Shown in pieces: positions 30,438 to 39,328 of a stretch of DNA of 64,000 nt. The position numbers and the translations under genes are program-made. Location of the stretch: positions 148,628 to 212,627 of the forward strand of contig NZ_FOKZ01000005.1 in assembly GCF_900112285.1 (NCBI RefSeq). The letters are read 5' to 3'. The notes beneath the pieces are model-generated. The model searched no databases and was not told the DNA's origin. It worked only from the letters and a program-made list of their open reading frames with translations. This stretch comes from Polaromonas sp. OV174 (GTDB lineage Bacteria; Pseudomonadota; Gammaproteobacteria; Burkholderiales; Burkholderiaceae_C). How positions within the stretch are numbered: the stretch's first letter is position 1; each line of letters begins with the position of its first letter.

Positions 30438-31097
30438 CTAGCTCCTGGCGGCGATCACACCCTCGATGGCAGCACGGTACAGCGGCTCAATCGAGTCGGT
30501 GCTGGACACCGTCATCTGCAGATCCTGCAGCAGGCCGTCATGCACACCAAAGGCCCAGCCATGAATATGAACCTTCTGGCCCTTGGCCCAGGCATCCACC
30601 ATCACGGTACTGACGCAGACGTTGACCACCTGCTCGATCACATTGAGGTCGCACAGCGCATCGGCACGGTGCGCCTCGGGCAGGCCCTCAAGCAGCCCGC
30701 GGTGCCGATCGCGCACATCCTGGATATGGCGTATCCAGTTGTCGGCCAGGCCTATGCGCTTGCCTTCCAGCCCCGCCTGCACCCCGCTGCAGCCGTAGTG
30801 GCCGACCACCATGATGTGCTCTACCTTGAGCATTTCCACCGCGAACTGTATCGCCGAAAGCGCGTTCAGGTCGGAGTGCACGACGATGTTGGCCACGTTG
30901 CGGTGGACGAAGACCTCGCCGGGCTCCAGCCCGGTGATCTGGTTAGCGGGCACGCGGCTGTCGGAGCAGCCAATCCACATATACCTGGGCGTTTGCTGCT
31001 TGACCAGACTCGAAAAGAAACCCGGCCGCTCGGCCTCCATCTGCGCGGCCCAGGCGCGGTTGTGGCCAAAGAGGTCTTGAATGTTTGCAGTAGTCAT
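30438..31097 (-). CDS. can: Beta-class carbonic anhydrase
   Basis: Interconverts carbon dioxide and bicarbonate. The zinc ligands are visible: Cys44 in CSDSRV, with Asp46 and Arg48 forming the dyad, His100 and Cys103 in GHYGCSGV. The length of 219 aa matches Can-type enzymes. The gene sits between isovaleryl-CoA dehydrogenase and aceK. It could supply bicarbonate to the biotin-dependent methylcrotonyl-CoA carboxylase of the same pathway, which would explain its place in the operon; this is inference. The start ATG at 31097 is 20 bases after the liuA stop. Confidence 0.95.
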   Translation of the reverse strand: MTTANIQDLFGHNRAWAAQMEAERPGFFSSLVKQQTPRYMWIGCSDSRVPANQITGLEPGEVFVHRNVANIVVHSDLNALSAIQFAVEMLKVEHIMVVGHYGCSGVQAGLEGKRIGLADNWIRHIQDVRDRHRGLLEGLPEAHRADALCDLNVIEQVVNVCVSTVMVDAWAKGQKVHIHGWAFGVHDGLLQDLQMTVSSTDSIEPLYRAAIEGVIAARS

Positions 31098-31117
31098 GGT
31101 GGCTATTTTCGCTTGGC

Positions 31118-32296
31118 TTACATTGTCTCGGCAAACAGCTCCCGGCCAATCAGCATCCGGCGAATTTCGCTGGTGCCAGCGCCAATTTCATAAAGTTTGG
31201 CATCGCGCCACAGGCGGCCCAGCGGGTATTCGTTGATATAGCCGTTGCCGCCGAAGATCTGCACGCCCTCGCCGGCCATCCAGGTGGCTTTTTCTGCGGT
31301 CCACAGAATCACGGAGGCGCAGTCCTTGCGCACCTGGCGCACATGCTCTGAGCCCAGCAAGTCGAGGTTTTTGGCCACGGTGTAGGCAAACGAACGTCCG
31401 GCCTGCAGCACGGTGTACATGTCGGCAACCTTGCCCTGTATCAGCTGGAATTCACCAATGCTCTGGCCGAACTGCTTGCGGTCGTGGATGTAGGGGATGA
31501 CGTTATCCATAACGGACTGCATGATGCCCAGGGGACCGCCGGTGAGCACTGCGCGTTCGTAGTCGAGGCCGCTCATCAACACCTTGGCGCCGCCGTTGAG
31601 GTTGCCCAGGATGTTTTGCGCCGGCACTTCAACGTTGTTGAAAACCAGCTCGCCGGTATGGCTGCCGCGCATGCCCAGCTTGTCCAGCTTTTGCGCAATG
31701 GAGAAACCCTTCATGCCTTTTTCGATCAGAAAGGCCGTGACGCCGCGCGTGCCCAGCTCGGGCTCGGTCTTGGCATAGACCACCAGGGTGTCGGCGTCCG
31801 GGCCGTTGGTGATCCACATCTTGTTGCCGTTGAGCAGGTAGTAGCCGCCCTTGTCTTCGGCCTTGAGCTTCATGGAAAGCACATCGCTGCCGGCGCCCGG
31901 CTCACTCATGGCCAGCGCGCCCACATGCTCGCCGCTGATCAGTTTGGGCAGGTATTTCTGGCGCTGCTCGTCGGTACCGTTGCGCTTGATCTGGTTGACG
32001 CACAGATTGCTGTGCGCGCCGTAGGACAGGCCCACCGATGCACTGGCGCGGCTGATCTCTTCCATGGCAATCATGTGAGCCAGGTAGCCCATGTTGGCGC
32101 CGCCGTATTCTTCACCCACGGTGATGCCCAGCACACCCAGGGATCCCATTTTTTGCCACAAGTCCATGGGGAACTGGTCGCTGTGGTCAATCTCGGCGGC
32201 GCGCGGTGCAATTTCGCTTTGAGCAAATTCGTAGACCGCATCGCGCAAGGCGTCAATGTCTTCACCGAGTTGAAAGTTCAGTCCTGGCATGTTCAT
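31118..32296 (-). CDS. liuA: Isovaleryl-CoA dehydrogenase
   Basis: First committed enzyme of the leucine pathway shown here, oxidising isovaleryl-CoA to 3-methylcrotonyl-CoA with FAD. Its catalytic Glu is in mid-protein (Glu247 in [11 protein letters not shown]), the hallmark of isovaleryl-CoA dehydrogenase, while the C-terminal position used by other acyl-CoA dehydrogenases is [11 protein letters not shown] motifs [13 protein letters not shown] and [12 protein letters not shown] are present. Length is 392 aa. GGAG lies 7 bases before the ATG at 32296. It follows a thioesterase gene and the LiuR operator, so it is very likely in the LiuR regulon. Confidence 0.96.
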   Translation of the reverse strand: MNMPGLNFQLGEDIDALRDAVYEFAQSEIAPRAAEIDHSDQFPMDLWQKMGSLGVLGITVGEEYGGANMGYLAHMIAMEEISRASASVGLSYGAHSNLCVNQIKRNGTDEQRQKYLPKLISGEHVGALAMSEPGAGSDVLSMKLKAEDKGGYYLLNGNKMWITNGPDADTLVVYAKTEPELGTRGVTAFLIEKGMKGFSIAQKLDKLGMRGSHTGELVFNNVEVPAQNILGNLNGGAKVLMSGLDYERAVLTGGPLGIMQSVMDNVIPYIHDRKQFGQSIGEFQLIQGKVADMYTVLQAGRSFAYTVAKNLDLLGSEHVRQVRKDCASVILWTAEKATWMAGEGVQIFGGNGYINEYPLGRLWRDAKLYEIGAGTSEIRRMLIGRELFAETM

Positions 32297-32331
32297 GGCT
32301 TATCTCCGTAGTTTTAGGTCAATCGAAAGGG

Positions 32332-32775
32332 TCAATAGGTTTTCGCAACAGGCACCAGCGTTTGCTGCATCACAGCGCAATCACTGGGCTGACCGCCGGC
32401 ATCCTGATGCACCACATGGGCTGTGGTGACGATGATGCGCTTGCCCGCCTTGAGCACCTGGCCGGTGGCGCGCAGTTCGCCGCCCTGAAAGGCGGCCAGA
32501 AAGTTAATCTTGTATTCCACCGTGGTGACCTCCATGCCTTCCGGCGCCACGGTCAGTGCCGCATAGCCGCCGGCAATATCGGCCAGCGCGCCCATGGCGC
32601 CGCCATGAAAGCCGCCCTGCTGCTGGGTGACGCGCTCCGAATAAGGCAGGGCAATTTCGCACAGCCCCGGCTCAACGCGCAACAAGCGCGCGCCCAGGTG
32701 CTGCATCAGGCCCTGGCGTAAAAAGCTGGCTTCTATGCGCTGAAACAGCGCTGATGAGGGAGAAGTTGCATTCAT
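32332..32775 (-). CDS. PaaI-type hotdog-fold thioesterase
   Basis: A 147-aa hotdog protein that probably releases free acid from an acyl-CoA. The PaaI-like pattern is clear: GGFHGGAMGALADIAGGYAAL (the catalytic region with Gly-Gly-X-His and the acidic Asp) and VEYKINFLAAFQGGELRATGQVLKAGKRIIVT. The ATG at 32775 is chosen over a TTG at 32781. As the first gene after the LiuR operator and just before isovaleryl-CoA dehydrogenase, it may relieve accumulated acyl-CoA. The substrate is not known. Confidence 0.9.
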   Translation of the reverse strand: MNATSPSSALFQRIEASFLRQGLMQHLGARLLRVEPGLCEIALPYSERVTQQQGGFHGGAMGALADIAGGYAALTVAPEGMEVTTVEYKINFLAAFQGGELRATGQVLKAGKRIIVTTAHVVHQDAGGQPSDCAVMQQTLVPVAKTY

Positions 32776-32816
32776 GGGCAAGGCCTGTGAAAAGAGGTTG
32801 AAACGCTATCTTTTTG

Positions 32817-32842
32817 AATTGACGTTTACGTAAACGTCAATT
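32817..32842. promoter_or_regulatory. LiuR operator 1, 26-bp perfect palindrome
   Basis: Each half reads AATTGACGTTTAC and its exact complement follows. The core ACGTTTACGTAAACGT is shared with the second site at 33321-33336. It lies 5 bases after the liuR stop and 42 bases before the thioesterase ATG, so it heads the thioesterase-liuA-can-aceK operon. A TTGACG on the minus strand could be the -35 element. Confidence 0.88.
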
Positions 32843-32847
32843 ATGAA

Positions 32848-33243
32848 CTATTTCGATTTTTCAGCCTTGCTGAGCAGTGTCTTGGCCTCTTTTTCATGGG
32901 TGCGGATTTCATCCAGATTGGCCTGCAGGTCCAGCAGTTGCGCCTCCAGCTTTTTGCGGTGCTCGGTCAGCACAGCCAGGAACTTCTTCAATTGCGGCGC
33001 CGTGTCGCGCGGGCTGTCGTAGGAGTCGATGATTTCCTTGGCTTCGACCAAGGACAGCCCCAGGCGCTTGGCGCGCAGCGTGAGCTTGAGCCGGGTGCGG
33101 TCGCGCGCCGTGTAGACGCGGTTGCGCCCGCCTGGCCCCTCGCGCAGGGGTTGCAGTAGCCCCATATCCTCGTAAAACCGCATGGCGCGGGTGGTCAGAT
33201 CAAACTCTTTGGCGAGATCGCTGATGGTGTAGGTGGTGGCCAT
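32848..33243 (-). CDS. liuR: MerR family transcriptional regulator, LiuR-like
   Basis: A 131-aa DNA-binding protein with the MerR helix-turn-helix (YTISDLAKEFDLTTRAMRFYEDMGLL, then the wing GGRNRVYTARDRTRLKLTLRAKRLGLSLVEAKEII) followed by a long coiled-coil dimer helix (residues about 85-131). The sensor region has no metal-binding Cys. MerR proteins beside isovaleryl-CoA dehydrogenase are the known leucine/branched-chain acyl regulators called LiuR. The two palindromes flanking the gene support this. Start chosen at 33243 (MATTYT), which is the normal MerR N-terminus; a longer upstream reading adds an implausible leader. It probably regulates itself. Confidence 0.92.
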   Translation of the reverse strand: MATTYTISDLAKEFDLTTRAMRFYEDMGLLQPLREGPGGRNRVYTARDRTRLKLTLRAKRLGLSLVEAKEIIDSYDSPRDTAPQLKKFLAVLTEHRKKLEAQLLDLQANLDEIRTHEKEAKTLLSKAEKSK

Positions 33244-33310
33244 GATGATAAGAAAAAAGCAAACAGGGGCAGAGGGAACAGCGTCAAACAAATGCGCTAT
33301 CTACAATCAA

Positions 33311-33346
33311 CAGATATATTACGTTTACGTAAACGTCAAATATAAC
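33311..33346. promoter_or_regulatory. LiuR operator 2 and divergent promoter of liuR and the MBL hydrolase gene
   Basis: Contains the core ACGTTTACGTAAACGT (33321-33336). On the minus strand TTGACG (33334-33339) and TATCTG (33311-33316) are 17 bases apart, a good promoter for liuR with the palindrome in the spacer, as MerR proteins prefer. On the plus strand TATAAC at 33341-33346 could serve the MBL gene at 33358, though that would give a very short leader. Confidence 0.82.
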
Positions 33347-33357
33347 GTGGATCCGAC

Positions 33358-34455
33358 ATGAACCTTCTTGAACAGCAACTCGACTACCCCTGGGGCGATA
33401 CCTTGCCCGAGCAAGGCGCAAGCCTGGAACTGGCGCCAGGCATCAAATGGATTCGCATGGCCCTGCCCTTCGCGCTAGACCATATCAACCTGTGGCTGCT
33501 GCGCGATGAGATCGACGACCCGGATCGGCCCGGCGAAAAAATCCAGGGCTGGAGCATGGTCGACTGCTGCATCAGCCGGGATGAATCCAAGGCCCAGTGG
33601 GAAGCCATTTTTTCCACCCAGCTGGAAGGCTTACCGATTCTTCGCGTCATCGTGACCCATATGCATCCCGACCACATCGGCCTGGCCTACTGGCTATGCC
33701 AGCGCTGGACCACGGCAAACCATGTGTGCCGTTTATGGATCAGCGCTACCGACTACCAGGCTGCGTGCCTGGCATCGCAAAGCACGACCAGTTTTGGCGG
33801 CGACAAAGCGGCCAGGTTTTTTGCCTCTCACGGGCTGACCGATCCGGAGTCCGTCGAAAAAATCAGGGGCCGGACCGGCTACTACCCCAGCATGGTGCCT
33901 GAGGTCCCGCCCAGCTTTTGCCGGTTGATGGACGGCAAATCCATACGCATTGGCGGACGCGACTGGCATTGCATCAGTGGTTATGGCCATGCGCCCGAAC
34001 ATATTGCGTTGCATTGCGCCGAGGCCGGTTTGCTCATCAGCGGCGACATGGTGCTGCCGCGCATCTCCACCAATGTGAGCGTCTACGACATAGAACCCGA
34101 AGCCGACGCGCTGACGCTGTTTCTGACCTCCATCGACAAATTTCTGCCGCTGGCGCCGCAAACGCTGGTTCTGCCCTCGCATGGCAAGCCCTTTCGCGGC
34201 CTGCAGACGCGCATCAGGCAGTTGCACGATCACCACCGGGATCGCCTTGAAGAAGTGCTGCAGGCCTGCGTCGCAAGCCCCTGCTGCGCCGCCGACATAT
34301 TGCCCATCATGTTCAAGCGCAAGCTGGACTTGCACCAGACCACCTTCGCCATGGGCGAGGCGCTGGCGCATTTGCATACGCTGTGGCTGGGGGGACAACT
34401 CAGGCGCAGCCTGGACTCGGACGGGATTTACCGCTTTCGCAGCGCTCCAGGCTGA
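33358..34455 (+). CDS. MBL-fold metallo-hydrolase, LiuR-linked
   Basis: A 365-aa metallo-beta-lactamase-fold hydrolase with the zinc motif VIVTHMHPDHIGLA (HxHxDH), the later His in ISGYGHAPEHIALH, the bridging Asp in LISGDMVLPRI and the final LPSHGKPF. A helical C-terminal domain of about 90 residues follows, as in glyoxalase II-like and LACTB2-like hydrolases. It is transcribed away from liuR with a LiuR operator between, so it is probably part of the leucine regulon. A thioester or ester substrate is plausible, but nothing in the sequence identifies it. Confidence 0.9.
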   Translation: MNLLEQQLDYPWGDTLPEQGASLELAPGIKWIRMALPFALDHINLWLLRDEIDDPDRPGEKIQGWSMVDCCISRDESKAQWEAIFSTQLEGLPILRVIVTHMHPDHIGLAYWLCQRWTTANHVCRLWISATDYQAACLASQSTTSFGGDKAARFFASHGLTDPESVEKIRGRTGYYPSMVPEVPPSFCRLMDGKSIRIGGRDWHCISGYGHAPEHIALHCAEAGLLISGDMVLPRISTNVSVYDIEPEADALTLFLTSIDKFLPLAPQTLVLPSHGKPFRGLQTRIRQLHDHHRDRLEEVLQACVASPCCAADILPIMFKRKLDLHQTTFAMGEALAHLHTLWLGGQLRRSLDSDGIYRFRSAPG

Positions 34456-34470
34456 AGCCATCCCAGGGGA

Positions 34471-34594
34471 GACAGAGAGCCACATGGTAGTAGAGCGAAC
34501 GTAGGGGCTAGCGCGCCGCGAAGCGGCGCCCCGAGCAAGCGATGACCCCCTTGGGAGGCAGAGAGCCACACGCCAGTAGAGCGAGCGTGGGGGC
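34471..34594. repeat. GC-rich post-stop repeat region with a 38-bp imperfect direct duplication
   Basis: Two 38-bp units at 34471-34508 and 34557-34594 match at 32 of 38 positions (both contain CAGAGAGCCACA and AGTAGAGCGA). Between them a hairpin GCCGC-GAA-GCGGC sits inside GGGGC/GCCCC. Read on the minus strand it starts CCCCCACG a few bases after the response-regulator stop codon, the same layout as the repeats at 11.3 and 24.6 kb, to which it is distantly similar. Confidence 0.8.
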
Positions 34595-34602
34595 CTGTTA
34601 CT

Positions 34603-35247
34603 TCAGCGTCGCCACTTCCGGTTGGCCGTGACCAGCGCCGTCAGATAGCCGTGCAGCCAATCAAATTTGATGGGCTTTTGCAGCAGGTGGGCGTGCGGCG
34701 GCAATCCGCCCCGTGCCTCAATCGCCTCCAGCGGCAAGCCGCTGATCACGATGATCTGCATATCCGCCAGCTGATGGTTGCGCTTCAGGGCTTTCAGCAT
34801 TTCTATGCCGTCCACGCCAGGCATGGACAAGTCCGTGATCAGCAAATCCGGCCGCATGCTGGCGATGTCCATCAAGGCCTCAAGCGCCGATGGCATCCAG
34901 GTGCAATCAATGGGCAAGTCCCATTCTTCAAATTGGCAGCGGTAGAGCTCTCGGGTGTTTTCGTCGTCCTCGACCATCAGCGCGCGCAAACGGTGCTTGG
35001 GATCGACATCAATGCGTGACAGTTGCGGGCTGTGTTTGGCCCGATAGGCATTGATGGACTGAATGGCAATGCGGCGGTGGCCGCCCAGTGTTTTCCAGGC
35101 CTCTATTTCGCCCTTTTCGACCAGCGACTGCACGGTGGCAACCGACAGCCCCAGCAGCTTGGCTGCATAGCTGGTGCCGCAGTAATCCTCACTGGAAAAG
35201 TCGGCTGCGGTAATGGCAGCCTCGAAGGATTTGGGCTCACGCGACAT
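34603..35247 (-). CDS. Response regulator with N-terminal excisionase-like HTH and C-terminal REC domain
   Basis: A 214-aa protein with an uncommon order. Residues about 20-70 form a MerR/excisionase-type helix-turn-helix (GTSYAAKLLGLSVATVQSLVEKGEIEAWKTLGGHRRIAI). Residues about 85-210 form a receiver domain (ALMVEDDENTRELYRC, phospho-acceptor Asp in LLITDLSMPGVDG, and the switch Lys in LLQKPIKFDW). The DNA-binding domain precedes the receiver, whereas in most response regulators it follows. The ATG at 35247 is preferred over a TTG at 35256, but neither has a strong ribosome binding site. The gene lies downstream of the large PAS kinase on the same strand, which is its likely partner. Confidence 0.88.
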   Translation of the reverse strand: MSREPKSFEAAITAADFSSEDYCGTSYAAKLLGLSVATVQSLVEKGEIEAWKTLGGHRRIAIQSINAYRAKHSPQLSRIDVDPKHRLRALMVEDDENTRELYRCQFEEWDLPIDCTWMPSALEALMDIASMRPDLLITDLSMPGVDGIEMLKALKRNHQLADMQIIVISGLPLEAIEARGGLPPHAHLLQKPIKFDWLHGYLTALVTANRKWRR

Positions 35248-35358
35248 GGCAGCCAAGAGGATGGACGAGATTCATCATTTACAGCATTTTACTTATATTA
35301 CGCAGCAGAAAAAGCCTAAATAGAGGGGGAAAAAGGATCTTGATCAACAGGCGTTGCG

Positions 35359-38300
35359 CTAAGCACTCACGGCCGCTCGCGGCAGGGTAAAAAAGAAACT
35401 CGCGCCCATTCCCGGTGCGGCCTCGGCCCACAGCCGACCGCCGTGGCGCCGGATCACACGGCTGACGGTGGCCAGCCCAATGCCGGTACCGGGAAACTCC
35501 GACACCGCGTGCAGACGCTGAAAGGGATTGAAAAGCTTGTCTGCATACGCCATATCGAAGCCAGCGCCATTGTCGCGCACAAAAAACACCGGCAGTCCTG
35601 CCGCATCGGTTTGCTGACCAACGCGAATCTCGGCCAAAACCTGTCGCGAAGTGAACTTCCAGGCATTTTTGAGGAGGTTTTCCATCACCACCCGGATCAG
35701 CCGTCCATCGCCATGCGCCTGCAGGCCACTTTCAATGTGAAGCACGACCTGACGCTCGGGGTGGTGCGCCAGGCACTCATCCAGAATGCCGCGGGCCAGC
35801 GCCGACAGATTCACAGGCTCATTGCGCAGGGGCGCGCGCGAGACCTGCGCCAGCGACAGCAAATCCTCAATCAGCTGCCCCATCTGCGCCACACCGGCCT
35901 GGATGCGGGAGAGATAGTGCGCCACCTTCTCGCCGGAATGGCCATCGACCTGCTTGGCCAACAAGCGGCTGAAGCCGTCAATGGTGTTGAGCGGCGAACG
36001 CAGATCGTGAGAGACCGAATACGAGAAGGCTTCAAGCTCCTGATTGGACAGACGCAAGGCGGCTTCAATGGTCTTGATCTCGGTGATATCGGTATCTATG
36101 CCAACCCAAAAAACCACCTCACCCTGATCATCGAGAACCGGTGATGCCCGATAAGACATGGTGTGATGGCTGCCGTCCTTGGCCCGCACGCGCCGTATGC
36201 CCGTGAACAGTGACTGGTTCGCCTTGGCAAGGCGCCAGTTTTCCTGGACTCCGGCCAGGTCTTCGGGATGTATGGCGCCATACCATTGATTGCCTATCCA
36301 GTCCTCCAACACCCCGCCCACCAGATCAAACCAGGCGCGGTTGAAGTAAGTCACGGCGCCATTGGGCTTGATGGTCCAGATCACCTCTGGCGCCTGCTCT
36401 GCCAGCGCGCGAAACAAGGCCTCCTGGCGCGCCAGCGCGACGGTGCGTTCGCTGACGGTTTGCTCCAGTCCGGCATTGAGGCGGCTGACCTCTTGCAGCA
36501 AGCGGGAATTTTCTATCGCGATGGCAGCCAGTTGGGCCAGCTCCATCGCCACATACTCGTCCTGCTGCGTGAACTCGCCCTCGTATTTGTCCGACAGCTG
36601 AAGCAGCCCGATGTTTTTTCCGGTGCGCCCCATCAGCGGTATCGCCAACCAGCCCCGCATCGCGAAAGACTTTCCGGCCTCGCCGTCTCGCCAGCGCGGG
36701 TGCGCTTCGATTTCGGTCCGCGTCAGCCGCATGGATCGGTTTTTCTCGCAGACCAGGGCGTCAAGGCCGCGGCCGTCCGGCGGGGCGATCCGCTCCCGCT
36801 CGCCCGCATATTTCTCGGACAGCGACAGCGCATTGATGGCTTGCGCCCAGTCACCGTCCGAGGCAAAGCTCACCATCGCCAGGTGCGTGCCGATCACTCC
36901 GCGCGCCTGCTCAGCGATCTCCTGCATGGAGCCTTCCAGCGTCTGGTGCCAGGTAATGGCCTGGGTCGCATCGGCGGCGCGCTGCAAGGTGAACAGATAG
37001 TCCTGCACTTCTTTTTCGGCCTTGACCTGGGCGCTCACGTCCACCACCACGACAAAGCGAGCCGCCCGACCGGCATATTGAATGGAGTGCGACATCACAT
37101 CCACCGGAAAGACCAAACCATCTTTGCGGCAGTGCCGCCAGCGCCCCCTTTTCCCCTCCACGGGTTTGCTCAGCTGCTTGCGCAAACGTCCACGGTCCGC
37201 CTCGGGAAGCACATCGAAAAGCGTCATCGACCGGAAATCTTCGAGTGTGTAGCCGTAGCTTAGAAGCGCCGCACGGTTCACTGTCAGAAACCGCCTAGTG
37301 AGCGCGTCGTAAACCAGCATGGGCAACGGCGCCGTGTCAAACAACGCCGCATAGCGCTGCTCGCTCTCGATCAGCGCCTGCTCGGCCAGCTTTCGGCGGG
37401 TGATGTCCTGGACCACCCCGGTGCGGTAGAGCGTCCGACCCTCGCAGTCGGTCTGCAGGCTGTCGTACTGGTGCATCCAGCGTACTTCGCCCGTTGCCGT
37501 AATAATGCGGCATTCAAGCTCTGCCGGCTGCCCGGTTGCCGCCGCCACACTGTGCTGTCGCAGATAGTCCTCGCGATCGTCAGGATGAACCTGATCCCAC
37601 AGCCGCTCAAGATGACCATCAAGAGAGTCGCGAGTCACGCCATACAAGTTGAAAATTTCGTCGGACGCCCACAATGCCTGGGTCTGCAGGTTTTGCTCCC
37701 ACACACCAATTCTCCCCAGACGCTGCGCATCCAGCAACCGACGCTGGGTCTCGGCCTGCTCCAGCTGCAGCCGTTCCATTTCCGTGACATCGGAGAAGAC
37801 GCAGAGCGCACCCACGATGTCCTCGTCCTGGCGCATGGGGTGGTAGCGGCAACACAGCAGGCGGCCCTGCGGCGTAGCCGCATTGCGCATGAAGGTGAGC
37901 AGCAGTCCGTGCCCTCCCTTGAGCGCCCGGTTCAGGGGCAGCTCATCTTCGGCCAGCGGCGTGCAGGTATCGGGTGCAAAAAAACCCTGCTGCCCAATCC
38001 AGTCTGAGCTCAGCACCCGGGTGTTTTCATCAATCGACAAGATCTCTTTGGCCGGCTCGTTGATCAGCAGGGAGCGGCCCACGGCATCGACCGCGATCAT
38101 GCCTTCATGCATGCTGTTGACGGTCAGCTCGAGCGCCGAATAGGCTTGCAAGCTTCTTTGCAGCTCCAGCTCCAGCGCCGACTCACGCTGCTGTAATGAA
38201 TCGGCCATCAGGTTGAAGCCATCGGCAATCCGGGCGAACTCCTCCTTGCCCTTCAATGCGCCTATCGGAATCCGGGCATCGAGTTGCCCGCGCTGAATCT

Positions 38301-39255
38301 GCCGGGTTGCCGCCAAAATCTCCCGGGTCGGCTTCACAATCACACGCCCCCCCATCAGCCATGCCAGCCAGCCACCGGCAAATGCCACCAGCGTCAAGAG
38401 CAGCAGCTCCCGCCCCAACTGTTGCAGAGCCGGCGCCAGCACCTCATCCCGGTCGGCGCTGACCGCGATGAAAAAAGGCGCCTCCTTGAGCTTGCCGGCA
38501 GGTAAAAAAGCAAAAATTCGCGGCTGGCCATTGCCGTCCGAACCTTCGGCCACACCGCTGTGCATGGTTTTAACCGCTTCCTGAAGCAGCGGACTAGGCA
38601 CCGCCTGCCCAATCAGCGCTGGATTGGATGGGGTCGCGGCCAGCACTATACCCTGTCGATCGGTGATCACCAGTCGTCGCCTCAGGGCCAGGGACGAATC
38701 TGCCAGCACCGTGGACAGCGCCTTGAGGTCAACGGTGGCAAAGGCCACCGCCGTCACCTGCTTCTTGTCATTCATCACAGGCATGGCGAAGCCGACCACC
38801 GGCTTGCCCGCCGCCCGACCCATCAGGTAAGCACCGGCCACGAAATCGCGCTGCGCCAGCGCCGCCCGGAAAAAGTCTCTGTCTCCGCCATACATGGCTG
38901 CACCGCTGCCCAGGGCATCACAACGAAAGTTGCCGTCCAGACCGACGATGCCAAGATTGGCATAGATAGGCAACTCCTCGCGCATGGTTTGCAGAAAGCG
39001 TCCGCAATCTGGGCCATGGCCGCCCGCCAAACCTGGAGCATGAACCATGGACAAAAGAATTTGCCGAGAGGCGTCGACCAACCGCTCCTGATTGGCCGCC
39101 ACCAGTGACGCGGCAAACTTCAGGTTGTCAGTGGTCCGGCTGATGGCGGCATTGGCATTGAGCCAGGCCGTGACCATAGAAAGCGCAAACAGCGGGAGTA
39201 TGGCCGCCACCATGAGCATGACCAGGCGTACCCGTAGCGTGATCGGAACCTTCAT
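35359..39255 (-). CDS. Multi-sensor histidine kinase (Cache, HAMP, multiple PAS, GAF, HisKA, HATPase)
   Basis: A 1,298-aa membrane sensor kinase. It has two membrane segments (about residues 12-32 and 283-302) enclosing a periplasmic Cache-type sensor, then HAMP (303-357), three PAS domains (about 375-755), a GAF domain (about 770-930), a fourth PAS (about 955-1070) and the kinase core. The phosphorylated His is in SYSVSHDLRSPL (near 1090), typical of phytochrome-type HisKA; HATPase has NLLKNAWKF, DNGAGFD and GTGIGLATV. It has no receiver of its own. Neighbours on both sides are single receivers (the HTH-REC below and a REC-only protein above), so it probably signals through them. The ligand is unknown. 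Confidence 0.93.
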   Translation of the reverse strand: MKVPITLRVRLVMLMVAAILPLFALSMVTAWLNANAAISRTTDNLKFAASLVAANQERLVDASRQILLSMVHAPGLAGGHGPDCGRFLQTMREELPIYANLGIVGLDGNFRCDALGSGAAMYGGDRDFFRAALAQRDFVAGAYLMGRAAGKPVVGFAMPVMNDKKQVTAVAFATVDLKALSTVLADSSLALRRRLVITDRQGIVLAATPSNPALIGQAVPSPLLQEAVKTMHSGVAEGSDGNGQPRIFAFLPAGKLKEAPFFIAVSADRDEVLAPALQQLGRELLLLTLVAFAGGWLAWLMGGRVIVKPTREILAATRQIQRGQLDARIPIGALKGKEEFARIADGFNLMADSLQQRESALELELQRSLQAYSALELTVNSMHEGMIAVDAVGRSLLINEPAKEILSIDENTRVLSSDWIGQQGFFAPDTCTPLAEDELPLNRALKGGHGLLLTFMRNAATPQGRLLCCRYHPMRQDEDIVGALCVFSDVTEMERLQLEQAETQRRLLDAQRLGRIGVWEQNLQTQALWASDEIFNLYGVTRDSLDGHLERLWDQVHPDDREDYLRQHSVAAATGQPAELECRIITATGEVRWMHQYDSLQTDCEGRTLYRTGVVQDITRRKLAEQALIESEQRYAALFDTAPLPMLVYDALTRRFLTVNRAALLSYGYTLEDFRSMTLFDVLPEADRGRLRKQLSKPVEGKRGRWRHCRKDGLVFPVDVMSHSIQYAGRAARFVVVVDVSAQVKAEKEVQDYLFTLQRAADATQAITWHQTLEGSMQEIAEQARGVIGTHLAMVSFASDGDWAQAINALSLSEKYAGERERIAPPDGRGLDALVCEKNRSMRLTRTEIEAHPRWRDGEAGKSFAMRGWLAIPLMGRTGKNIGLLQLSDKYEGEFTQQDEYVAMELAQLAAIAIENSRLLQEVSRLNAGLEQTVSERTVALARQEALFRALAEQAPEVIWTIKPNGAVTYFNRAWFDLVGGVLEDWIGNQWYGAIHPEDLAGVQENWRLAKANQSLFTGIRRVRAKDGSHHTMSYRASPVLDDQGEVVFWVGIDTDITEIKTIEAALRLSNQELEAFSYSVSHDLRSPLNTIDGFSRLLAKQVDGHSGEKVAHYLSRIQAGVAQMGQLIEDLLSLAQVSRAPLRNEPVNLSALARGILDECLAHHPERQVVLHIESGLQAHGDGRLIRVVMENLLKNAWKFTSRQVLAEIRVGQQTDAAGLPVFFVRDNGAGFDMAYADKLFNPFQRLHAVSEFPGTGIGLATVSRVIRRHGGRLWAEAAPGMGASFFFTLPRAAVSA

Positions 39256-39328
39256 CGCAGCAGTCTATCTATCGAAGGTTGCGCCTTGGCTGACAAGTCC
39301 GTCAGCGCGCGCCTGGTGGCGCCATGCG

